Assembly (NCBI GenBank): GCA_964007475.1
Contig: CAXFZM010000367.1
Span: forward strand, 16,355 to 80,354
Length of the DNA: 64,000 bases
Source: Hybos culiciformis
Lineage: Eukaryota > Arthropoda > Insecta > Diptera > Hybotidae
Direction of reading: 5' to 3'
Shown here: in pieces, positions 13,166 through 24,790 of the stretch
How positions within the stretch are numbered: position 1 is the stretch's first letter
Layout: each line of letters opens with the position of its first letter
Program-made: the position numbers and the translations under genes
Notes under the pieces: generated by a model
Database searches by the model: none
What the model was told of the DNA's origin: nothing
Seen by the model: only the letters and a program-made list of their open reading frames with translations

Positions 13166-14095
13166 ATTACTCCGGCTCCAGACCTCGGAGAACCTCCGTT
13201 TTTGGCTTAAATTAAAGGTCTAGAAATTACGCTTCTTTCTGTGTAATTTTTATGTAAATCGGTTTTCTAGATCCGGAGAAATAAACGATAAGGTGAGCAA
13301 ACCCCCTAACTCTAACACATAAAATGTTGACTTTGGGCTGGTTTTTTGTTCATTACTCCGACTCCAGACTTCGGCGGACCTCCGTTTTTGGCTTAAATTA
13401 AAGGTCTAGAAATTACGCTTCTTTCTGTGCAATTTTTATGAAAATCGGTTTTCTAGATCCGGAGAAATAAACGATAAGGTGAGCAAACCCCCTAACTTTA
13501 ACACATAAAATGTTGACTTTGGGCTGGTTTTTTGTTCATTACTCCGGCTCCAGACCTCGGAGAACCTCCGTTTTTGGCTTAAATTAAAGGTATAGAAATT
13601 ACGCTTCTTTCTGTGCAATTTTTATGTAAATCGGTTTTCTAGATCCGGAGAAATAAACGATAAGGTGAGCAAACCCCCTAACTTTAACACATAAAATGTT
13701 GACTTTGGGCTGGTTTTTTGTTCATTACTCCGGCTCCAGACCTCGGAGAACCTCCGTTTTTGGCTTAAATTAAAGGTCTAGAAATTACGCTTCTTTCTGT
13801 GTAATTTTTATGTAAATCGGTTTTCTAGATCCGGAGAAATAAACGATAAGGTGAGCAAACCCCCTAACTCTAACACATAAAATGTTGACTTTGGGCTGGT
13901 TTTTTGTTCATTACTCCGACTCCAGACTTCGGCGGACCTCCGTTTTTGGCTTAAATTAAAGGTCTAGAAATTACGCTTCTTTCTGTGCAATTTTTATGAA
14001 AATCGGTTTTCTAGATCCGGAGAAATAAACGATAAGGTGAGCAAACCCCCTAACTTTAACACATAAAATGTTGACTTTGGGCTGGTTTTTTGTTC
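13166..14095. repeat. Local trimer duplication in HOR copy 4
   Basis: The ctctaac-ccgactcc-ggtatag trimer (13,166-13,723; 558 bp) is followed by a second ctctaac-ccgactcc pair (13,724-14,095). The next monomer is of a class normally found several monomers further on. This is a duplication joined to a deletion, as expected from out-of-register exchange. Confidence 0.8.
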
Positions 14096-16686
14096 ATTAC
14101 TCCGGCTCCAGACTTCGGCGGACCTCCGTTTTTGGCTTAAATTAAAGGTCTAGAAATTACGCTTCTTTCTGTGCAATTTTTATGAAAATCGGTTTTTTAG
14201 ATCCGGAGAAGTAAACGATAAGGTGAGCAAACCCCTTAACTTTAACACATAAAATGTTGACTTTGGGCTGGTTTTTTGTTCATTAATCCGGCTCTAGACC
14301 TCGGAGAACCTCCGTTTTTGGCTTAAATTAAAGGTCTAGAAATTACGCTTCTTTCTGTGCAATTTTTATGAAAATCGGTTTTCTAGATCCGGAGAAATAA
14401 ACGATAAGGTGAGCAAACCCCCTAACTTTAACACATAAAATGTTGACTTTGGGCTGGTTTTTTGTTCATTACTCCGGCTCCAGACCTCGGAGAACCTCCG
14501 TTTTTGGCTTAAATTAAAGGTCTAGAAATTACGCTTCTTTCTGTGCAATTTTTATGAAAATCAGTTTTCTAGATCCGGAGAAATAAACGATAAGGTGAGC
14601 AAACCCCCTAACTTTAACACATAAAATGTTGACTTTGGGCTGGTTTTTTGTTCATTAATCCGGCTCTAGACCTCGGAGAACCTCCGTTTTTGGCTTAAAT
14701 TAAAGGTCTAGAAATTACGCTTCTTTCTGTGCAATTTTTATGAAAATCGGTTTTCTAGATCCGGAGAAATAAACGATAAGGTGAGCAAACCCCCTAACTT
14801 TAACACATAAAATGTTGACTTTGGGCTGGTTTTTTGTTCATTACTCCCGCTCCAGACCTCGGAGAACCTCCGTTTTTGGCTTAAATTAAAGGTCTAGAAA
14901 TTACGCTTCTTTCTGTGCAATTTTTATGAAAATCAGTTTTCTAGATCCGGAGAAATAAACGATAAGGTGAGCAAACCCCCTAACTTTAACACATAAAATG
15001 TTGACTTTGGGCTGGTTTTTTGTTCATTACTCCGGTTCCAGACTTCGGCGGACCTCCGTTTTTGGCTTAAATTAAAGGTCTAGAAATTACGCTTCTTTCT
15101 ATGCAATTTTAATGAAAATCGGTTTTCTAGATCCGGAGAAATAAACGATAAGGTGAGCAAACCCCCTAACTTTAACACATAAAATGTTGACTTTGGGCTG
15201 GTTTTTTGTTCATTACTCCGGTTCCAGACTTCGGCGGACCTCCGTTTTTGGCTTAAATTAAAGGTCTAGAAATTACGCTTCTTTCTATGCAATTTTAATG
15301 AAAATCGGTTTTCTAGATCCGGAGAAATAAACGATAAGGTGAGCAAACCCCCTAACTTTAACACATAAAATGTTGACTTTGGGCTGGTTTTTTGTTCATT
15401 ACTCGGGCTCCAGACCTCGGAGAACCTCCGTTTTTGGCTTAAATTAAAGGTCTAGAAATTACGCTTCTTTCTGTGCAATTTTTATGAAAATCGGTTTTCT
15501 AGATCCGGAGAAATAAACGATAAGGTGAGCAAACCCCCTAACTTTAACACATAAAATGTTGACTTTGGGCTGGTTTTTTGTTCATTACTCCGGCTCCAGA
15601 CTTCGGCGGACCTCCGTTTTTGGCTTAAATTAAAGGTCTAGAAATTACGCTTCTTTCTGTGCAATTTTTATGAAAATCGGTTTTTTAGATCCGGAGAAGT
15701 AAACGATAAGGTGAGCAAACCCCTTAACTTTAACACATAAAATGTTGACTTTGGGCTGGTTTTTTGTTCATTAATCCGGCTCTAGACCTCGGAGAACCTC
15801 CGTTTTTGGCTTAAATTAAAGGTCTAGAAATTACGCTTCTTTCTGTGCAATTTTTATGAAAATCGGTTTTCTAGATCCGGAGAAATAAACGATAAGGTGA
15901 GCAAACCCCCTAACTTTAACACATAAAATGTTGACTTTGGGCTGGTTTTTTGTTCATTAATCCGGCTCTAGACCTCGGAGAACCTCCGTTTTTGGCTTAA
16001 ATTAAAGGTCTAGAAATTACGCTTCTTTCTGTGCAATTTTTATGAAAATCGGTTTTCTAGATCCGGAGAAATAAACGATAAGGTGAGCAAACCCCCTAAC
16101 TTTAACACATAAAATGTTGACTTTGGGCTGGTTTTTTGTTCATTACTCCGGCTCCAGACTTCGGCGGACCTCCGTTTTTGGCTTAAATTAAAGGTCTAGA
16201 AATTACGCTTCTTTCTGTGCAATTTTTATGAAAATCGGTTTTTTAGATCCGGAGAAGTAAACGATAAGGTGAGCAAACCCCTTAACTTTAACACATAAAA
16301 TGTTGACTTTGGGCTGGTTTTTTGTTCATTAATCCGGCTCTAGACCTCGGAGAACCTCCGTTTTTGGCTTAAATTAAAGGTCTAGAAATTACGCTTCTTT
16401 CTGTGCAATTTTTATGAAAATCGGTTTTCTAGATCCGGAGAAATAAACGATAAGGTGAGCAAACCCCCTAACTTTAACACATAAAATGTTGACTTTGGGC
16501 TGGTTTTTTGTTCATTAATCCGGCTCTAGACCTCGGAGAACCTCCGTTTTTGGCTTAAATTAAAGGTCTAGAAATTACGCTTCTTTCTGTGCAATTTTTA
16601 TGAAAATCGGTTTTCTAGATCCGGAGAAGTTAACGATAAGGTGAGCAAACCCCCTAGCTTTAACACATAAAATGTTGACTTTGGGC

Positions 16687-16706
16687 TGGTTTTTTGCTCC
16701 AGACTT
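16687..16706. other. 13-bp deletion joint, fourth copy
   Basis: Same joint, between 16,696 and 16,697, with flanking variants as at 12,617. It marks the end of HOR copy 4. Confidence 0.9.
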
Positions 16707-16872
16707 CGGCGGACCTCCGTTTTTGGCTTAAATTAAAGGTATAGAAATTACGCTTCTTTCTGTGCAATTTTTATGTAAATCGGTTTTCTAGATCCGGAGA
16801 AATAAACGATAAGGTGAGCAAACCCCCTAACTTTAACACATAAAATGTTGACTTTGGGCTGGTTTTTTGTTC

Positions 16873-18174
16873 ATTACTCGGGCTCCAGACCTCGGAGAAC
16901 CTTCGTTTTTGGCTTAAATTAAAGGTCTAGAAATTACGCTTCTTTCTGTTCAATTTTTATGAAAATCGGTTTTCTAGATCCGGAGAAATAAACGATAAGG
17001 TGAGCAAACCCCCTAACTTTAACACATAAAATGTTGACTTTGGGCTGGTTTTTTGTTCATTACTCCGGCTCCAGACTTCGGCGGACCTCCGTTTTTGGCT
17101 TAAATTAAAGGTCTAGAAATTACGCTTCTTTCTGTGCAATTTTTATGAAAATCGGTTTTCTAGATCCGGAAAAATAAACGATAAGGTGAGCAAACCCCCT
17201 AACTTTAACACATAAAATGTTGACTTTGGGCTGGTTTTTTGTTCATTACTCCGGCTCCAGACCTCGGAGAACCTCCGTTTTTGGCTTAAATTAAAGGTCT
17301 AGAAATTACGCTTCTTTCTGTGTAATTTTTATGTAAATCGGTTTTCTAGATCCGGAGAAATAAACGATAAGGTGAGCAAACCCCCTAACTCTAACACATA
17401 AAATGTTGACTTTGGGCTGGTTTTTTGTTCATTACTCCGACTCCAGACTTCGGCGGACCTCCGTTTTTGGCTTAAATTAAAGGTCTAGAAATTACGCTTC
17501 TTTCTGTGCAATTTTTATGAAAATCGGTTTTCTAGATCCGGAGAAATAAACGATAAGGTGAGCAAACCCCCTAACTTTAACACATAAAATGTTGACTTTG
17601 GGCTGGTTTTTTGTTCATTACTCCGGCTCCAGACCTCGGAGAACCTCCGTTTTTGGCTTAAATTAAAGGTATAGAAATTACGCTTCTTTCTGTGCAATTT
17701 TTATGTAAATCGGTTTTCTAGATCCGGAGAAATAAACGATAAGGTGAGCAAACCCCCTAACTTTAACACATAAAATGTTGACTTTGGGCTGGTTTTTTGT
17801 TCATTACTCCGGCTCCAGACATCGGAGAACCTCCGTTTTTGGCTTAAATTCAAGCTCTAGAAATTACGCTTCTTTCTGTGCAATTTTTATGTAAATCGGT
17901 TTTCTAGATCCGGAGAAATAAACGATAAGGTGAGCAAACCCCCTAACTTTAACACATAAAATGTTGACTTTGGGCTGGTTTTTTGTTCATTACTCGGGCT
18001 CCAGACCTCGGAGAACCTCCATTTTTGGCTTAAATTAAAGGTCTAGAAATTACGCTTCTTTCTGTGCAATTTTTATGAAAATCGGTTTTCTAGATCCGGA
18101 GAAATAAACGATAAGGTGAGCAAACCCCCTAACTTTAACACATAAAATGTTGACTTTGGGCTGGTTTTTTGTTC
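16873..18174. repeat. Domain I HOR copy 5, leading seven monomers only (1,302 bp)
   Basis: Contains tgttcaa, ggaaaaataaac (17,059), ctctaac, ccgactcc, ggtatag, agacatcgg and cgggctcc monomers in the usual order. The cgggctcc monomer (17,989) is followed by ggttttttag at 18,175. In copy 3 that succession belongs to the second cgggctcc monomer (11,319), not the first. Exchange between the two cgggctcc positions would account for the shortcut. Beyond it the regular order is lost. Confidence 0.82.
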
Positions 18175-20220
18175 ATTACTCCGGCTCCAGACTTCGGCGG
18201 ACCTCCGTTTTTGGCTTAAATTAAAGGTCTAGAAATTACGCTTCTTTCTGTGCAATTTTTATGAAAATCGGTTTTTTAGATCCGGAGAAGTAAACGATAA
18301 GGTGAGCAAACCCCTTAACTTTAACACATAAAATGTTGACTTTGGGCTGGTTTTTTGTTCATTAATCCGGCTCTAGACCTCGGAGAACCTCCGTTTTTGG
18401 CTTAAATTAAAGGTCTAGAAATTACGCTTCTTTCTGTGCAATTTTTATGAAAATCGGTTTTCTAGATCCGGAGAAATAAACGATAAGGTGAGCAAACCCC
18501 CTAACTTTAACACATAAAATGTTGACTTTGGGCTGGTTTTTTGTTCATTACTCCGGCTCCAGACCTCGGAGAACCTCCGTTTTTGGCTTAAATTAAAGGT
18601 CTAGAAATTACGCTTCTTTCTGTGCAATTTTTATGAAAATCAGTTTTCTAGATCCGGAGAAATAAACGATAAGGTGAGCAAACCCCCTAACTTTAACACA
18701 TAAAATGTTGACTTTGGGCTGGTTTTTTGTTCATTAATCCGGTTCCAGACTTCGGCGGACCTCCGTTTTTGGCTTAAATTAAAGGTCTAGAAATTACGCT
18801 TCTTTCTATGCAATTTTAATGAAAATCGGTTTTCTAGATCCGGAGAAATAAACGATAAGGTGAGCAAACCCCCTAACTTTAACACATAAAATGTTGACTT
18901 TGGGCTGGTTTTTTGTTCATTACTCCGGCTCCAGACCTCGGAGAACTTCCGTTTTTGGCTTAAATTAAAGGTCTAGAAATTACGCTTCTTTCTGTGCAAT
19001 TTTTAAGAAAATCAGTTTTCTAGATCCGGAGAAATAAACGATAAGGTGAGCAAACCCCCTAACTTTAACACATAAAATGTTGACTTTGGGCTGGTTTTTT
19101 GTTCATTAATCCGGCTCTAGACCTCGGAGAACCTCCGTTTTTGGCTTAAATTAAAGGTCTAGAAATTACGCTTCTTTCTGTGCAATTTTTATGAAAATCG
19201 GTTTTCTAGATCCGGAGAAATAAACGATAAGGTGAGCAAACCCCCTAACTTTAACACATAAAATGTTGACTTTGGGCTGGTTTTTTGTTCATTACTCCGG
19301 CTCCAGACCTCGGAGAACCTCCGTTTTTGGATTAAATTAAAGGTCTAGAAATTACGCTTCTTTCTGTGCAATTTTTATGAAAATCAGTTTTCTAGATCCG
19401 GAGAAATAAACGATAAGGTGAGCAAACCCCCTAACTTTAACACATAAAATGTTGACTTTGGGCTGGTTTTTTGTTCATTACTCCGGTTCCAGACTTCGGC
19501 GGACCTCCGTTTTTGGCTTAAATTAAAGGTCTAGAAATTACGCTTCTTTCTATGCAATTTTAATGAAAATCGGTTTTCTAGATCCGGAGAAATAAACGAT
19601 AAGGTGAGCAAACCCCCTAACTTTAACACATAAAATGTTGACTTTGGGCTGGTTTTTTGTTCATTACTCCGGTTCCAGACTTCGGCGGACCTCCGTTTTT
19701 GGCTTAAATTAAAGGTCTAGAAATTACGCTTCTTTCTATGCAATTTTAATGAAAATCGGTTTTCTAGATCCGGAGAAATAAACGATAAGGTGAGCAAACC
19801 CCCTAACTTTAACACATAAAATGTTGACTTTGGGCTGGTTTTTTGTTCATTACTCCGGCTCCAGACCTCGGAGAACCTCCGTTTTTGGCTTAAATTAAAG
19901 GTCTAGAAATTACGCTTCTTTCTGTGCAATTTTTATGAAAATCAGTTTTCTAGATCCGGAGAAATAAACGATAAGGTGAGCAAACCCCCTAACTTTAACA
20001 CATAAAATGTTGACTTTGGGCTGGTTTTTTGTTCATTACTCCGGTTCCAGACTTCGGCGGACCTCCGTTTTTGGCTTAAATTAAAGGTCTAGAAATTACG
20101 CTTCTTTCTATGCAATTTTAATGAAAATCGGTTTTCTAGATCCGGAGAAATAAACGATAAGGTGAGCAAACCCCCTAACTTTAACACATAAAATGTTGAC
20201 TTTGGGCTGGTTTTTTGTTC

Positions 20221-20395
20221 ATTACTCCGGCTCCAGACTTCGGCGGACCTCCTTTTTTGGCTTAAACTAAAGGTCTAGAAATTACGCTTCTTTCTGTGCA
20301 ATTTTTATGAAAATCAGTTTTCTAGATCCGGAGAAATAAACGATAAGGTGAGCAAACCCCCTAACTTTAACACATAAATGGCTGGTTTTTTGTTC
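20221..20395. repeat. Hybrid monomer with an 11-bp deletion (175 bp)
   Basis: The 5' half has cctccttttttgg and aaactaaagg, a class otherwise found only in domain II. The 3' half has aaaatcag, a domain I class. The end reads cataaatggctgg, so 11 bp around atgttgactttgg are missing. It is the only monomer in the window joining these two classes. Confidence 0.85.
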
Positions 20396-21325
20396 ATTAC
20401 TCCGGCTCCAGACCTCGGAGAACCTCCGTTTTTGGCTTAAATTAAAGGTCTAGAAATTACGCTTCTTTCTGTGCAATTTTTATGAAAATCGGTTTTCTAG
20501 ATCCGGAGAAATAAACGATAAGGTGAGCATACCCCCTAACTTTAACACATAAAATGTTGACTTTGGGCTGGTTTTTTGTTCATTACTCCGGCTCCAGACC
20601 TCGGAGAACCTCCGTTTTTGGCTTAAATTAAAGGTCTAGAAATTACGCTTCTTTCTGTGCAATTTTTATGTAAATCGGTTTTTTAGATCCGGAGAAGTAA
20701 ACGATAAGGTGAGCAAACCCCTTAACTTTAACAAATAAAATGTTGACTTTGGGCTGGTTTTTTGTTCATTAATCCGGCTCTAGACCTCGGAGAACCTCCG
20801 TTTTTGGCTTAAATTAAAGGTCTAGAAATTACGCTTCTTTCTGTGCAATTTTTATGAAAATCGGTTTTCTAGATCCGGAGAAATAAACGATAAGGTGAGC
20901 AAACCCCCTAACTTTAACACATAAAATGTTGACTTTGGGCTGGTTTTTTGTTCATTACTCCGGCTCCAGACCTCGGAGAACCTCCGTTTTTGGCTTAAAT
21001 TAAAGGTCTAGAAATTACGCTTCTTTCTGTGCAATTTTTATGAAAATCAGTTTTCTAGATCCGGAGAAATAAACGATAAGGTGAGCAAACCCCCTAACTT
21101 TAACATATAAAATGTTGACTTTGGGCTGGTTTTTTGTTCATTACTCCGGTTCCAGACTTCGGCGGACCTCCGTTTTTGGCTTAAATTAAAGGTCTAGAAA
21201 TTACGCTTCTTTCTATGCAATTTTAATGAAAATCGGTTTTCTAGATCCGGAGAAATAAACGATAAGGTGAGCAAACCCCCTAACTTTAACACATAAAATG
21301 TTGACTTTGGGCTGGTTTTTTGTTC
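20396..21325. repeat. 930-bp pentamer, first copy
   Basis: The order is a monomer with gagcatacccc, a tgtaaat plus ggttttttag monomer, taatccggctctag, aaaatcag and ggttcc. The same five recur at 23,743-24,672 with the same private change gagcatacccc. The offset is 3,347 bp (18 monomers minus 1 bp). Confidence 0.8.
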
Positions 21326-23742
21326 ATTACTCCGGCTCCAGACTTCGGCGGACCTCCGTTTTTGGCTTAAATTAAAGGTCTAGAAATGACGCTTCTTTCT
21401 GTGCAATTTTTATGAAAATCGGTTTTTTAGATCCGGAGAAGTAAACGATAAGGTGAGCAAACCCCTTAACTTTAACACATAAAAAGTTGACTTTGGGCTG
21501 GTTTTTTGTTCATTAATCCGGCTCTAGACCTCGGAGAACCTCCGTTTTTGGCTTAAATTAAAGGTCTAGAAATTACGCTTCTTTCTGTGCAATTTTTATG
21601 AAAATCGGTTTTCTAGATCCGGAGAAATAAACGATAAGGTGAGCAAACCCCCTAACTTTAACACATAAAATGTTGACTTTGGGCTGGTTTTTTGTTCATT
21701 ACTCCGGCTCCAGACCTCGGAGAACCTCCGTTTTTGGCTTAAATTAAAGGTCTAGAAATTACGCTTCTTTCTGTGCAATTTTTATGAAAATCAGTTTTCT
21801 AGATCCGGAGAAATAAACGATAAGGTGAGCAAACCCCCTAACTTTAACACATAAAATGTTGACTTTGGGCTGGTTTTTTGTTCATTAATCCGGCTCTAGA
21901 CCTCGGAGAACCTCCGTTTTTGGCTTAAATTAAAGGTCTAGAAATTACGCTTCTTTCTGTGCAATTTTTATGAAAATCGGTTTTCTAGATCCGGAGAAAT
22001 AAACGATAAGGTGAGCAAACCCCCTAACTTTAACACATAAAATGTTGACTTTGGGCTGGTTTTTTGTTCATTACTCCGGCTCCAGACCTCGGAGAACCTC
22101 CGTTTTTGGCTTAAATTAAAGGTCTAGAAATTACGCTTCTTTCTGTGCAATTTTTATGAAAATCAGTTTTCTAGATCCGGAGAAATAAACGATAAGGTGA
22201 GCAAACCCCCTAACTTTAACACATAAAATGTTGACTTTGGGCTGGTTTTTTGTTCATTACTCCGGTTCCAGACTTCGGCGGACCTCCGTTTTTGGCTTAA
22301 ATTAAAGGTCTAGAAATTACGCTTCTTTCTATGCAATTTTAATGAAAATCGGTTTTCTAGATCCGGAGAAATAAACGATAAGGTGAGCAAACCCCCTAAC
22401 TTTAACACATAAAATGTTGACTTTGGGCTGGTTTTTTGTTCATTACTCCGGTTCCAGACTTCGGCGGACCTCCGTTTTTGGCTTAAATTAAAGGTCTAGA
22501 AATTACGCTTCTTTCTATGCAATTTTAATGAAAATCGGTTTTCTAGATCCGGAGAAATAAACGATAAGGTGAGCAAACCCCCTAACTTTAACACATAAAA
22601 TGTTGACTTTGGGCTGGTTTTTTGTTCATTACTCGGGCTCCAGACCTCGGAGAACCTCCGTTTTTGGCTTAAATTAAAGGTCTAGAAATTACGCTTCTTT
22701 CTGTGCAATTTTTATGAAAATCGGTTTTCTAGATCCGGAGAAATAAACGATAAGGTGAGCAAACCCCCTAACTTTAACACATAAAATGTTGACTTTGGGC
22801 TGGTTTTTTGTTCATTACTCCGGCTCCAGACTTCGGCGGACCTCCGTTTTTGGCTTAAATTAAAGGTCTAGAAATTACGCTTCTTTCTGTGCAATTTTTA
22901 TGAAAATCGGTTTTTTAGATCCGGAGAAGTAAACGATAAGGTGAGCAAACCCCTTAACTTTAACACATAAAATGTTGACTTTGGGCTGGTTTTTTGTTCA
23001 TTAATCCGGCTCTAGACCTCGGAGAACCTCCGTTTTTGGCTTAAATTAAAGGTCTAGAAATTACGCTTCTTTCTGTGCAATTTTTATGAAAATCGGTTTT
23101 CTAGATCCGGAGAAATAAACGATAAGGTGAGCAAACCCCCTAACTTTAACACATAAAATGTTGACTTTGGGCTGGTTTTTTGTTCATTACTCCGGCTCCA
23201 GACCTCGGAGAACCTCCGTTTTTGGCTTAAATTAAAGGTCTAGAAATTACGCTTCTTTCTGTGCAATTTTTATGAAAATCAGTTTTCTAGATCCGGAGAA
23301 ATAAACGATAAGGTGAGCAAACCCCCTAACTTTAACACATAAAATGTTGACTTTGGGCTGGTTTTTTGTTCATTACTCCGGTTCCAGACTTCGGCGGACC
23401 TCCGTTTTTGGCTTAAATTAAAGGTCTAGAAATTACGCTTCTTTCTATGCAATTTTAATGAAAATCGGTTTTCTAGATCCGGAGAAATAAACGATAAGGT
23501 GAGCAAACCCCCTAACTTTAACACATAAAATGTTGACTTTGGCTGGTTTTTTGTTCATTACTCCGGCTCCAGACCTCGGAGAACCTCCGTTTTTGGTTTA
23601 AATTAAAGGTCTAGAAATTACGCTTCTTTCTGTGCAATTTTTATGTAAATCGGTTTTCTAGATCCGGAGAAATAAACGATAAGGTGAGCAAACCTCCTAA
23701 CTTTAACACATAAAATGTTGACTTTGGGCTGGTTTTTTGTTC

Positions 23743-24672
23743 ATTACTCCGGCTCCAGACCTCGGAGAACCTCCGTTTTTGGCTTAAATTAAAGGTCTAG
23801 AAATTACGCTTCTTTCTGTGCAATTTTTATGAAAATCGGTTTTCTAGATCCGGAGAAATAAACGATAAGGTGAGCATACCCCCTAACTTTAACACATAAA
23901 ATGTTGACTTTGGGCTGGTTTTTTGTTCATTACTCCGGCTCCAGACCTCGGAGAACCTCCGTTTTTGGCTTAAATTAAAGGTCTAGAAATTACGCTTCTT
24001 TCTGTGCAATTTTTATGTAAATCGGTTTTTTAGATCCGGAGAAGTAAACGATAAGGTGAGCAAACCCCTTAACTTTAACACATAAAATGTTGACTTTGGG
24101 CTGGTTTTTTGTTCATTAATCCGGCTCTAGACCTCGGAGAACCTCCGTTTTTGGCTTAAATTAAAGGTCTAGAAATTACGCTTCTTTCTGTGCAATTTTT
24201 ATGAAAATCGGTTTTCTAGATCCGGAGAAATAAACGATAAGGTGAGCAAACCCCCTAACTTTAACACATAAAATGTTGACTTTGGGCTGGTTTTTTGTTC
24301 ATTACTCCGGCTCCAGACCTCGGAGAACCTCCGTTTTTGGCTTAAATTAAAGGTCTAGAAATTACGCTTCTTTCTGTGCAATTTTTATGAAAATCAGTTT
24401 TCTAGATCCGGAGAAATAAACGATAAGGTGAGCAAACCCCCTAACTTTAACACATAAAATGTTGACTTTGGGCTGGTTTTTTGTTCATTACTCCGGTTCC
24501 AGACTTCGGCGGACCTCCGTTTTTGGCTTAAATTAAAGGTCTAGAAATTACGCTTCTTTCTATGCAATTTTAATGAAAATCGGTTTTCTAGATCCGGAGA
24601 AATAAACGATAAGGTGAGCAAACCCCCTAACTTTAACACATAAAATGTTGACTTTGGGCTGGTTTTTTGTTC
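23743..24672. repeat. 930-bp pentamer, second copy
   Basis: Second occurrence of the pentamer at 20,396, identified by gagcatacccc (about 23,875) and the linked tgtaaat/ggttttttag monomer at 23,929. It ends at the monomer with the 67-bp deletion. Confidence 0.8.
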
Positions 24673-24790
24673 ATTACTCCGGCTCCAGACCTCGGAGAAC
24701 TTCCGTTTTTGGCTTAAATTAAAGGTCTAGAAATTACGCTTCTCCCTAATTTTAACCCATAAAATGTTGACTTTGGCTGGTTTTTTGTTC
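24673..24790. repeat. Truncated monomer (118 bp) at the domain I/II boundary
   Basis: After acgcttct the sequence jumps to ccctaattttaaccc, losing monomer positions 72-138 (67 bp); one more base is missing at ttggctgg. The 3' part has taattttaaccca, a domain II class. This is the largest deletion in the window and occurs once. To its left lie domain I classes and to its right domain II classes, so it is probably a recombination joint. Confidence 0.9.

Larger units (their letters stand above)
12794..16872. repeat. Domain I HOR copy 4 (22 monomers, 4,079 bp)
   Basis: Starts with tgttcaa and ggaaaaataaac monomers, then ctctaac (13,166), ccgactcc (13,352) and ggtatag (13,538). It steps back to a second ctctaac (13,724) and ccgactcc (13,910) before jumping to the ggttttttag monomer at 14,096. 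From there it follows copy 3 from 10,017 to the 13-bp deletion joint at 16,696/16,697. The length is 22 x 186 minus 13. Confidence 0.88.
1..24790. repeat. Domain I: array built on a 26-monomer (about 4.8 kb) higher-order repeat
   Basis: This domain is defined by variant classes rare or absent to the right. These are monomers with attactccggttcc plus tctatgcaattttaatg; monomers with ggttttttag, gagaagtaaac and cccctta; the taatccggctctag class; aaaatcag monomers; ccgactcc monomers; and a pair with tgttcaa then ggaaaaataaac. Their order repeats with a period of about 4.8 kb up to about 18.2 kb and is shuffled beyond. It ends at the monomer with the 67-bp deletion. Confidence 0.85.
18175..24790. 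repeat. Shuffled part of domain I
   Basis: Domain I monomer classes continue, but the 26-mer order is gone. Short strings recur instead, chiefly ggttttttag, then taatccggctctag, then aaaatcag, then ggttcc. Single oddities accumulate: taatccggttcc (about 18,736), taagaaaatcag (about 19,006), acaaataaa (about 20,731), gaaatgacgc (about 21,384), aaaaagttga (about 21,482) and two shortened monomers. This looks like an older or repeatedly recombined flank of the regular HOR. Confidence 0.75.
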
